Below, piece after piece: positions 25,301-36,403 of a DNA stretch of 64,000 nucleotides (position 1 is the first letter of the stretch; each line of letters begins with the position of its first letter). The stretch is from assembly GCF_022458985.1 (NCBI RefSeq), contig NC_061771.1:22641501-22705500 (forward strand). The letters are read 5' to 3'. The stretch comes from Mugil cephalus. Lineage: Eukaryota; Chordata; Actinopteri; Mugiliformes; Mugilidae. The position numbers and the translations under genes are program-made. Under the pieces are notes generated by a model. That model had not been told where the DNA came from and did no database searches. It saw nothing but the letters and a program-made list of their open reading frames with translations.

Positions 25301-27524
25301 CCCATCTGCCAAAGGCCAGAAACAGAAAAGAGAGAGAAAAGAAGAACAGGATGCACACATGCATCGTTCTGAAGGAAATAGTAAACTCTAATAATACAAG
25401 ATGATCTTATGTGACAGTTTGAGAGTATAAGAGGAATCCTGGGCAGGTTGGAGAATTGTTCATCCAGGTAGGAGTGGATAACCGCAGGCCACGAAGACTG
25501 GGCAGGTTTCTTCTCCTGTTTTCGGTTTGGGAGCCGAGGGAAAGTCTCCGGTGTTTTAGGTCTTAAGTTTTTTGTTTTAGAGGTAAGGTAGAACTTGTGT
25601 TGACTAGTTGTTTTGTTTGTTGTATTGACCATGCTCAGCCTGAAGCTTGTAGCAAAAACAAAATATTCTGAACTGCAAGTTCGTTGAGAACTGGTTCTTC
25701 TTGGGAACCGAGAAAAGGGGAGGAGTTTTCCTTTGTGTTATGTATTGTTATGTATCTAGGATGGCTGTAATAATCTGTCAGCTTAGGTACTCTATATATG
25801 CCACAGAGAAACAATGCGTGATCTTGATTCATCTGATCAGCCAGATGTTGTGTTAGACTTTCTCTGCGTCTGTTTGTTTTGACAGATTATGACGATCTAT
25901 AATATCCCATCATATCCATTGTAAATGATAATGACACATATTTAATAGCTTTTATTTCAACTAAATCACAACTCATGACGAGTATAAAGAACAAAGTTTC
26001 TGTGAATTCAGTATCATTTTTTGCATCATTGTGCGCCCTTGGACAAATGTGTTTCTCACGTTAGCTTTCTACAGATATCACAGAAAATAATGAGCATCTT
26101 TCCGTTCTCATATGCGTGAACTCCTGTCTCCTCATCTTTCTTGTCCATCACCATCCACCACGCCAATCCCTCCATTTTCACCTCATTTACTGACGCCATC
26201 AGAGTTGTTGTGCTTTTTGAAGAAACCTCAGACGAACAGCAACAGCTATCGAAACCTGGGAAGCAATTATAAAACAAACAAGAGCCCGGTTCACTGTATG
26301 AAAAGTATTGTCAAAGAACAGAAACATGGGGGAGCAGAAACAATGGAACATGGCAGGATTTAAGTGGAGCGCCGTATCTATATTTTTACGATTCACACTC
26401 ATTTATCAAATCACAGTGTGCTACTCTCGTGACCCAAAACTGTCCAATTGTTATGAAATATCTTCTCAAAGCTCCAAGACTAATCTGTCATGTCAAACAA
26501 ATAGCCTCAAGCCATTTAAATGACAACAAATGCGTTCTCTTTCTTTCTTTCTTTTTTTATAGTGGGCTATTTAAGCTTAGTGTTTACGGCTTTGGGGATG
26601 TTCAAGTACAAGTATATCTTCTAGGGCCATAAAGGGAACTCAGTACAGATATATTTTATTCAATGTAATGAACAAACGCTGTTTGTGGCCTATGATTAAT
26701 CCATTACACCAGGATGCCACCAACAAAGTGTTGTCGAGCAAAACTGAATTCCAACATATATACAACAACAGCTGATCATCTATTTTGGCTCAAACGCATA
26801 ATATAAAAGCCTGTGACTGATCAACATCGCAGGAATCTACTCTTTTTGCCATTTTATTTTGCTAATTTAACTACCCCCCACTAGAAGTATTCAACGCAGC
26901 AGATAATTACTTTGAACAGACCAATTCAAAGTGTGCTCTGATAGATACTGGGAGTTGGATTTGAGCCATGCCAACCACTGATCTCCATCTTTCATAATAC
27001 AGTGCGGTGATTATATGACAATTAGGCTTCTTCAGTGGTTGCTGTGCGATTGATTGGGGTTGTCTATTGTGCGTTTGGTGCTGAAAGGCAACAGCAATTT
27101 GAAACAGCAACAGAAATTACACTTGAGAGCTCTACCAAAAACTGTGAGCGAGGTGCACACTGGTCGTTTGTTAGCGTATGTTATCCCCACAGGTTCCCTC
27201 ATTTATAGACCACAAGTGGAGGCGTCGTTCATCGGATTCTACTTTACAGCTCATCGCGTCTCAGATGTAACCAGATTTAATGTATGCGTATGTGTCCCTG
27301 TATTTCAACAGCTTAGCTATAGACTGTTGTGCAGGACCCATGGTGGCTGGTTTGAAAATAGAGAAGATAGCGCACCTTTGTTTAAGACTCATCACCCTGC
27401 CCTAGCATAGACCATCCAGTTGTCAGCTTTTCTTTTAGCTGAATCAAAAGAAAACAAACAGAAAAACCCATTTCACATTGTACTTCTTTTACATTGCAAT
27501 TTTTATACAGATGATTATACATAT
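25301..27524. other. Non-coding stretch
   Basis: No gene supported. Short open frames are random. 26910-27415 may be another old element, but I could not pair its ends. Confidence 0.4.
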
Positions 27525-27956
27525 AGTAGTTCCCATCCTTTTTTTCCAGCCCAGTGCCCATTTTTAAGGCTCAGAAATTTTCACGGCCCAGCTCCCAGAT
27601 TCATAAATAATGAACATCCTTAAAAATTTGGAGAAATTCATTCTAATATAAAACAATTTCACATCCAATGTCAGATACAAACAAAATCCAAATATCAAAA
27701 GAAGCCCATTAATTCAATAGGCTAAACCCAATATAAAGATTTTCTAAATTCAGCATCCATCAGAAATTGCAAAAGCATAACATCTAGGAAAAAAAAAATC
27801 TTACTTATGGCATTTTCCTTTTAAAATAAATATTGCAGTGGATCACATTAAGATGTCATGATGTTCTGGTTTGACATACAATGGCACAGAATACAACCAA
27901 AACCCAAATATCAAATGAAATGATTTGGCCGTGGCCCACAGGTTGGGAATCACTGA
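27525..27956. mobile_element. hAT-like non-autonomous relic
   Basis: The left end AGTAGTTCCCATCCTTTTTT and the right end TGGCCCACAGGTTGGGAATC (reverse complement GATTCCCAACCTGTGGGCCA) are the diverged ends of a familiar hAT-type element. The interior is AT-rich and non-coding. Confidence 0.55.
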
Positions 27957-28792
27957 TCTACTGCACTGTGGTCCCAGGGAGGTGGTCAGGGTGGATGGTG
28001 GGCACACAAAGCGTAGGACTTTAAGACATTTCTTCATCTGCATGTAGGGTTTAGGCAACATATGAATTATAGTAATGTTTTTTTTATTATTATTATTTTT
28101 TAAATGTTGATGATCATGTGGTTTTTGAAGTCATACTAATATATTCTGTTTTGTACACCTTGAAAAAAAACTCACCAACATCACTTTACTGACTCACTAG
28201 TTTGTTATAGTTAGTTAGCTCTGTATATTGCACATCAATCTTGTGAAAGAGTCTAAATGTGAAATATAAAACAGCATAAATGCCCTGAAGGCTTTTTTTT
28301 TCCAACTGTAGTTGGTCTATGAATTAGCTGAAATGAGAAGAATTCCCTTCTCTGCTCCACTTACTATCAGGCGCAGGATGTAGGCACTGGTGGGAGGACC
28401 ACAGATGAAGCAAAGAGAGTAGGCAGTGTGACTAGGTGGGTCGCACGTAGCGCATAGAGAAAGTTTCTGAGTGGGAGAAAGTTGTGCCGTTGCCTCGAGA
28501 AATACTCGTTTCATCAGCTATTAAAATGTTCCTCAGGTTCTGTGATCTTTAAGTGTACAGATCTCCTTGAGGGGAGATAGAGCTAGAGAATTTCAACAGC
28601 CAGGGATCCCAGAGGCAAGACAACAACCAGAAAACACTGAAATTACATGAATCCCATTAGATAAGAATGTGTAACATTCAGTGGCCGGAAAATCCTTATT
28701 AATTGTTATAGCTACTAGCATAATCCTCAGATTATCACTGAATATTGTATTTGTCTTGTTTGGTAAAAAAAAAAGTTGAATGTTATTTGTAT

Positions 28793-28990
28793 TTAAGTAA
28801 CATCAAGTCAGCAGCGTCTTTGGGCAGATTGGAACGTGGTTGTTGCCAAGATTCAAGACTAAATCAAAACTACTACTGTACAGAATTTAAAATCAAACAA
28901 AAAAAATATACTTAGTGATTAAAATGATGGATTGAGGCCCTAATTTCCCTTTTCATCCCTTTTCATCCCACCCCCTTGACACATTTTCAT
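28793..28990. repeat. Locally duplicated block, copy 2
   Basis: Contains GCAGATTGGAACGTGGTTGT, TGCCAAGATTCAAGACTAAA and CCCTAATTTCCCTTTTCATC. These recur with one or two changes and in the same order at 33764-34035, about 5 kb away. Confidence 0.8.
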
Positions 28991-30629
28991 CCCATACCCA
29001 TCTTTTCTGTCTCATTTATATATCTAGATCATCAGGTTAAATCTTTACCAGAACAAGGCCACAAGGTAGTGAAACATGCCGACATTTGCTACTGATCTCA
29101 GATTTGACTGATGTGTGTGCTTGAACAGAATCATATGTTTATTTTTGTCGCTTTCCATAGATTTCCTTAGTAAACCTTTCTTTTACCATAAAATAACTCC
29201 TTTTATCATTCCATGTGTTCATCTAGCAGTAAGTCCCTCAAATGCCAAAAACCTGATAATGAGATAGTAACGATAACGGGTCAGCAGGCATTCCCAACCA
29301 GAGATCATGGTCACACAGGCTGGCAGGAGAACAGGCAAGGAAAAAAAAATATTTGGCTCGAGACCAAAACAAGCGAACTGACAAGGCACAGAATTGGAGG
29401 ACTGGATTAAATGCAGAGGAGCTAATTGGGGAATTCGTATCAGATGCAGTGGGTTTCTGGCCACAGACCAAAATTCATCTGATAGGTTGAATGAGTGATC
29501 CGCAGAAAACAAAAAGAGGCCTCAGCAATACTGTTAAATCAACAATATCTCTCAGCCAAATAGAGTTTTTTCAGATCAGAGATTCCAACTTAAAAGTTTG
29601 ACAGAAATATAACAAAAGAAGAAGACTTTATCTTTCCCCAACTGTACTGACAAAATTGAATTAATTTAGTAGTAAAAGATGACCGATATGAGATGAATTT
29701 ATAGTAGTGCTACCACACCTCCTTCTTTGTACATCCCTTCGAGCACTTTCTTGACCATGTGAAGCAAACACCTGCAGAAAGAATGTATTTATCATAATTT
29801 TTGAAATGATTCTGATCGCAACTGAACTGTATACATTGAGGGTGGATAAAATGATCCTAATGCTATGCTCACATGAGCATTAACAGAAGCCAGTGATATG
29901 AGGCCACAAGCTGACATCCGACAATTGTGGGTACGTGTTGGAGGAGATGTAAGACGCTTAAGAAGCTTTTTTTGCTCTGCAGCAACGTCACTAGCAACGC
30001 TGACTGAGCTGTAGCATTTGTAGCTTGTAGTTTTAATGCGCCATGCGATAGACACTACGCCTTTACATGTCTTGACATGTGAAAGTGGTTCTGCACACCA
30101 CGGAGGGTGAGATCTATCTAAAATATAACATGGATTGCAGTTTATTTTGCTCATTTTCCTTGAACAACTCGCTGTTCTGACACTGGATATTCCCCTTTGC
30201 GCATGTGCAGTTTGAGTATGTACATATACCAACAAGGTTATTGAGTCTTGACTCTTGAAATTTACCGGTTGCCCTTGGAAAACTTGAAGAAGGTGATAAC
30301 TTTCGGCGTCATCCGAGGCACATTTCCTACAGACTTCTCACAAGTGTATGTGGACAGTGACAGAGAGCTCCGACGGTTATCTGGGATTCATAGAACCGTA
30401 GTCACATTTTGATACCGCTATGGCTTGGACCCTGCAGAAAACTCACCACATCCAAGCGGCAACCTCCGGGTTTGAGCAATGAAGCCCATGCGGAAGTGCA
30501 AAGAGCTGTGGTTCATCAAGAGGCTGCGTGACACTGAATCCTAAAGGGAGCGAATCCCCATAGACCCCCACGGTAAAAAGACCAACTTTACAGCATTATC
30601 AAACATGTTTACAGCCTGGTACAAAAAAC
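28991..30629. other. Non-coding stretch
   Basis: No supported gene. 30275-30629 (CAAGCGGCAACCTCCGGGTT, TTCATCAAGAGGCTGCGTGA) reads like the continuation of the repeat at 30630-31088. Confidence 0.4.
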
Positions 30630-31088
30630 GATTTTGGTCTCAATAGTTTATTTCACTATTCTGTATGGTGACTTATTTATTTTTTTATTAAGATTTAAAA
30701 TTCTGCATAATTAAGGCCATTCCTGCTTTGGGTGACCGGCGGTAGCCTGAGCTAACAGGTAGCAGAGAGTACCACGCCCAACCATGACCATATATGGATC
30801 CAAGTGTGGGTGTAGTAAAGCTCATGCAACATGGTGACCATAGGCCCCGCCCACTTCGTGCTTCATTTTCGAGGCTCAGAATCCAATGGGTGATGTCACG
30901 ATGGGTTTGTCCATAGTATATACAGTCAATGGTCACATCACCTGATGTCATGCCCCAACCTCGAGCAAACCTGTTTGGAAAGAAGGTTTTTATTCCAGTC
31001 GGACAATGAGAGAAATTATTGGATCAACTGTTTGCATAGTTATTGGGTTTACTGAGCAGTTTATCAAAGGCTAAGGCTGTAAGTCAGC
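30630..31088 (-). repeat. Unnamed interspersed repeat, reverse copy
   Basis: Inverted relative to 24760-25185: AATCCAATGGGTGATGTCAC, GTCCATAGTATATACAGTCA and AGTCGGACAATGAGAGAAAT are the reverse complements of blocks in that copy, with few differences. Both stop at the same boundary (AAGGCTGTAAGTC). Confidence 0.8.
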
Positions 31089-33152
31089 TTGAAAAATTAC
31101 TGCCGATTGGGCTATTTAGATGTTCATTTAGATCAAGATGGTTTAGCTATCATTGCATTAAAAGCTCTTCCATCTACTACAAGTGCTGCTGGAGTCTTGA
31201 ACTTTTATTGCTTCTATTGAATCCATGGATACAGATGATTTTCTGCACATGCTTAGGCTTATAGACCTAAATATTTCATGTGTCTCTGGCCCTGCAGCGA
31301 AATTTGATTTAGCATGCAGTTAATCTACTCTTCTTTCTCAGAAAGTATATTTAAACAGGACGTGTTATTGTGTTGGAACATTTGACCTACCACAATTAAT
31401 TACTTAAGAGAAACCGCTGAAGCATGGCACATGAAGGAGGCATGAACAATGCAAAACACTTTACTTCACTTCTGCTTCATTTCCAAGGTGTCTTATTAAC
31501 GGTTTCAGGCAGGAACATTGCAGGGAAAGTGTGCCACCTGTCAGACATGTTTTCTCGCTCACTTCCCTCTTCACTCCTTTGAGCCTCTGTGTTTCCCCAC
31601 CCTCTCTTGAGCATAACAGCAGAATTGCCACTTTCATCCTGGCATCTCGAGAAAAACACTCATTTTGTTATCAGGATATTATCTAAATGTTGCTCTATTT
31701 AATATGTAATGTCAAACACGGCATTTGTGTTTTCACATAGCTACACATGTGATACGCCTTTGATTTGCTGAAGCTGTCATCTAACAAGATGACTGAAACA
31801 CACGCACACACACGCACACAAACACACACGCACACACGCACCGCACCAGATACACCACACACAGACACAGCAGCGAATGTTGCAGGGGAGGAAACTGACT
31901 GATTTTCTTTTTCATCGGAGGAGTTTTAGAGAGAAAGAAAGAGGAAGAACAGAGAGCTGTCATTGTTGCTCTGCTGGTGACGGGATATAAATAGCAAGTA
32001 GGCACACTTAAAAGTCGAGATGAAAACATTGGCTTTGTTTCCAGTGCGTAGCTGTAGCGCGGCTTTGAAACCTGAAGCAGGGAGAAGATGCTCCTTCATG
32101 TCTCCCTCAGTAAGCCGGAGAATAACGAACAACAAGAAAGCTCCTCTGAAATGCCTGACCTAATATTTGACAGATAGTCAAGAGATATGTATCCAGAGAC
32201 CAAAAACAGATTTACAGGAGAGATGAGCTCATATTGCATTTTATCCTACAATTTTAGCAGGCTGCTGTGTCTCAACCGCAAAATCCAAAAGGGATCCAAA
32301 AAACTGTCCTCCTTTTTCTTCTGGTATCAGAGGAAACGCTGTGTAATTGAAACTGTGTGGATAAATTGAGCGGATAAATATTAGGGTTACACCTGGAAGT
32401 TGCTTCCGGAAAATACTTTCTGTGCAATCCATCTCGCCTTCTTGATCCTCCATGCTGTGAACTGTCCACGCTGCTGGCAGCAAAGCCCCCCGAGGTGAGT
32501 TTGTTACTCGTGATATTAGACTGTATAAATAAAACATGACTTAACAATGCTATACCAAAATAGGCTGCACGGCGCATACGATCTGTCAAAGGTATGGGGA
32601 GCCCTCTCGAAAGAAAGAGTTGGCGGAGAACATAATGAGGGATTATATTCATGAGATCCACCTGAGTTTTCTTATAACACTCCCTGCTGCGTAATTGACT
32701 AATCAACACCACCCGAAGTACACATTCTTTGTTCTCCCACTAATGCATTGTGATGGGTTCAAAGGCATGGAAAACAGAGAGACGAAGCATGCGTGTGCGC
32801 CCGCGCGTTTGCGCGCGCGCAATTGCATGTGTCAGGAGACCAATTACATTTCCAAGTTGTTCTTCAAATGAGGCGCAACAAATCACTGCCCCTTCCGTGA
32901 TTTTCTTTTGGGATTTTTTTTTCCTGCTGCCAATATAAGCTGTATGCACCTTCTGCAAAAACACATACCGCAAATACAAATACACAAATACACAAATACA
33001 CACACGTGTGTGCAAATACGCGTCGTGTCTGTGTTGACTCGCGTGTTCATTTTGGCCGGCTTCGTGCCTTACATAAGATGTTTTCCCCCCGGAGATGGCA
33101 GCTGCTTTGCTTTGCAGGTGAGGAAGGATGTAACAAAAATATTGATTGTGGA
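31089..33152. other. Non-coding stretch
   Basis: Contains an imperfect (AC)n tract at 31798-31862 and a (GC)n tract near 32797-32822. No gene seen. Confidence 0.4.
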
Positions 33153-33303
33153 CAAACAAATAGCTACCGACTCACTGACTGGGCAGAAGTTGCAAGTAAA
33201 CAGCATAAAAAATAGCAATATCGATCCGAGCAAACAAATAGCCACCGACTGACTGACATGGGCCCAACTTGTAAGTAAACAAAATAGAGGAGCGCTATCG
33301 CAA
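33153..33303. repeat. Two-unit tandem duplication, unit 78 bp
   Basis: Unit 1 (33153-33230) and unit 2 (33231-33303) both begin CAAACAAATAGC and share ACCGACT, ACTGAC, GGGC and AAGTAAACA in register. They have diverged clearly, so the duplication is old. Confidence 0.75.
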
Positions 33304-33570
33304 CAGTTTGTCACGTGTCAGTTTAGATTTGCTGACTAATCCTCGGCCCGTCGGTGTGCACGTTCGCGAGGCTCAGAGTACCCCACCTCTTTGAGGAAGT
33401 AATCTCGCTTTAAGTAATCTTTAAGATGCACGAGCATGGAGGGAGAAAACCCAGACTTTTCAATACATTTCGCATCACACAGAACAGTGTATGCGTGCAT
33501 TCATTAATCCTTAGTAGTGAGTAATCCCGGAGTGTTTATGTAGTTGGCTAATCTCCTTCTCTTCTGCTAG

Positions 33571-33599
33571 GGGACTGCGGACTAGGTTTCCACTTGCAG
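33571..33599 (+). other. Possible 29-base non-coding exon
   Basis: A pyrimidine-rich acceptor (CTCCTTCTCTTCTGCTAG) precedes 29 bases that end CACTTGCAG before the strong donor gtaagc. It has no reading frame of note. It could belong to a long non-coding RNA or to distant untranslated exons. Weak without transcript data. Confidence 0.25.
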
Positions 33600-33763
33600 G
33601 TAAGCTTCATTCCCATACCTCGGCCATAGCTGCTAATCCCGGCTTCTGATAGGAGAGGAGCTGGAGGAAAAGACACGGATGTGGGGGTTGGCTGTTTATA
33701 TGTGTCTGAGTCTGCCTGGTTGTGCGTCTAGCAAGCAGACATAAAAATCATGATTTAATGATA

Positions 33764-34035
33764 GTTGACTAAAGTCAGCAACTTCTTTTGGCAGATTGGA
33801 ATGTGGTTGTTGCCAAGATTCAAGACTAAATCAAAAGTAAGACCGTACTGAATTTGAAATTAGACAAAGTATGGAGCCCATGGATTAAAGCCCTAATTTC
33901 CCTTTTCATCCTTTTACATGTCATCCCCTGAACCCCTTTACATCCCACATCCTTCAACCCTTCTCCAGCCATTTCTCTCACGACAATAAACTTATTCGCA
34001 TCAATTAAGGCGTGGTCTTTGTAAGTGAATAGTAG
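33764..34035. repeat. Locally duplicated block, copy 3
   Basis: Its first half matches 28793-28990 (GCAGATTGGAATGTGGTTGT, TGCCAAGATTCAAGACTAAA, CCCTAATTTCCCTTTTCATC) and its second half matches the end of 23290-23515 (CATCAATTAAGGCGTGGTCT). It therefore links all three copies into one family. Confidence 0.75.
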
Positions 34036-34091
34036 ATTACGTATTCAGAATGAGCACATATATTAAGATGGATATCTAAGCTTTGAGGTTC

Positions 34092-34160
34092 TAATGCGGT
34101 GGTTTTCAAAGTGTGAAGCATACCTCCCCTGGGGGGCGCCAGAGGACTTCAGGGGAGGTA
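34092..34160 (+). mobile_element. hAT-like end fragment
   Basis: GCGGTGGTTTTCAAAGTGTG followed by AAGCATACCTCCCCTGGGGG is the start of a common vertebrate hAT-type element. No matching right end found. Confidence 0.4.
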
Positions 34161-34425
34161 TGGTGTGGAAAAAAAAATAAACCTGAACATTCTGGTTAGC
34201 TAACTACAGTGCACGTGAGGGGCAAAATAGCTAGATTTTGATAGTAGTAGATTTTTAGTAGGCTACCTCAAGTGAAATGTAGGAAATATGACCCTGTTTA
34301 TTTAAAGTTTGGCTTTTCACGTATGTCCTGACGATGCATGCACATACCTATATTTTGTTACAATTCAGGAAGTTATTGATAAATTATGTTACAATGTTGC
34401 ATTTAACCTCAATTTGTGACACAGC

Positions 34426-34804
34426 TAGAGATGGGCATCGGGAAGATTTTATACTTTGATACTGATGCCATTATTGATTCTGTTTATCGATCCGATTTTT
34501 TACCGATTCCTCATGTGAGTTTTTGGTTTAGAAAAACGTTTAGTGTTTGATGTTTCGTGTAAACAACAGAAATTTTATAAAGTTTTAAACAAGTGATTAG
34601 AGCTTGTGTATGAAAACAAATAGGAAACTGGCACATTGCGCTTTTCGTCATGTCATGTGAATGATGTGCTTCAACGTAAAGATTTGGCACCAAAACAATC
34701 AGTGAGAGGAATCGATAAGCATCGCATCAAGGCTGACGCTATCGATGAACTGAACCAGTTGAAACTGTTTCTTTTAAGTAACCAGTTCTCGATGCCCATC
34801 CCTA
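34426..34804. mobile_element. Complete 379-bp hAT MITE with 8-bp target duplication
   Basis: Ends TAGAGATGGGCATCG and CGATGCCCATCCCTA are inverted repeats. Flanks are GACACAGC (34418-34425) and GACACGGC (34805-34812), a 7/8 target-site duplication typical of hAT. Sub-terminal ATCGAT motifs are also inverted. No coding capacity. Confidence 0.88.
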
Positions 34805-35407
34805 GACACGGCCCATGACCTCACAAACTGTTTTGTGAGTGCGGAAAATTTATATTTTGGGAAGTCAGGAAATAACCTTGTTGAAAGTGGTGTATCATCA
34901 GCAAGTGTGGTCACTGGTTCTTATCACTGTTCTATGGTTCATGTCCTACAGAAGGCCTAAGCAGCCATGCATTCATATATATATTATTTCCTGATAAGTT
35001 TATTTCCTCTGTTTTTTGAGATCTTGAGTTATTTATCTCATTATCTTGGGGAAAACAAAGCTTTGTTTTCTGGAGATCTTGAGAAAGTCAATTGTTATCC
35101 TGCAAATGGCTCACCTTACAATAGACCTATTACATTAGGCTATTGTTTTCCTTTCCATAGTGTTAAGAGCATCCATCAGTCGGCATGACGGAACAAATTA
35201 AATTGCACAAATTTATTATTTATTTCTTATTTAGTTATTTATCTCATTATCTCTGGAAAGATAATAACTCGAGATATGGAGAAAACGGAAAAAAATAAAT
35301 GTGAATGCATGGCCGCTTAGGACTTCTATTTGGTCCAGTGTTCTGTACAAGAACAACTTGTTCGTTTGATTAAGCATCTAGGCTACGTTTAGACAACGAC
35401 GGTTTAA

Positions 35408-35633
35408 CCTCCTGAGGTCCAAGCTTTTATTTGGTATTCATTTTTAATTTCTTGTAATTTTTCACGTCATTCAAACTAGAAACGTTAATAAGCATAAATA
35501 AATAAGTTTTCACCTTTGCTACCACTAGATGGCAGACTAAAGCATCCACTAATGAGGACAATGGGTTTAAATGAAGCAAAATAAGCTGCAAGAAAACCTA
35601 AAAATGAACCTCCCGATATGAGGTATCAGGAGG
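35408..35633. mobile_element. 226-bp TTAA-flanked (piggyBac-like) MITE
   Basis: CCTCCTGA at the left and TCAGGAGG at the right are perfect inverted ends, each bordered by TTAA (35404-35407 and 35634-35637), the target duplication of piggyBac-type elements. No open frame inside. Confidence 0.8.
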
Positions 35634-35637
35634 TTAA

Positions 35638-36369
35638 CGTGTAGGCTGCAAAGGTGCACTCTATCTGCAAGAAGAAGTTCTCTACAGGCATGCAAAGACC
35701 TATTTGTATTTGTCCATAATGGAAGCGGGCAAAGTGGCGAGAACACCTTCTCTAATCTGATCTCAGCTCGGTTGATTTGTTTTGGAACGAATTGCAATCG
35801 CTGTGTTTACACCAACTCTTAACGGACTCTTCTGGAGCAAACTAGGTGTGAAAGCACCCAGAAAATCCAAACCAACATGCACCGAGCGTGGACCTGAAAT
35901 TTTATTCTCGGTAGAAAATATACAGATGAGAAAAAAAAAATTAGTTGTGCACCTGGTTCTTTGTCAGCATTTCGCAACAACTTCACAGAAAAAATATTTC
36001 AATTAAAATTGGACACATATAACTTATAATATATCCCTGGCCACTTGGTAGAACATATTATTTTGTGTAATAATATCTAGAGTAAGACCGCAGTTTTCTA
36101 CAAAGACTGCAAAGCTAAAATAATTCCCCTCTTCCTCTGGGATATTAATTAGCCATTACACAGTGGTGAAGTTGAAGACAGACAACTGCGGTTACAGTGT
36201 ATAGTTGGTTTTCTGGTTTATGTTGTGTGCGTTTCACATAGACAGAGATACAGATAGGCCAGTCAGCCTGACTCTAGAGGCCCCGAGGCTCTCTGACCTA
36301 TTTCTGCCTGGGAGTAGCTGCTTCATCACATGCAGACACCAGCTATTGCACCTGGACTGTGACTCTGTC

Positions 36370-36403
<34 letters not shown>

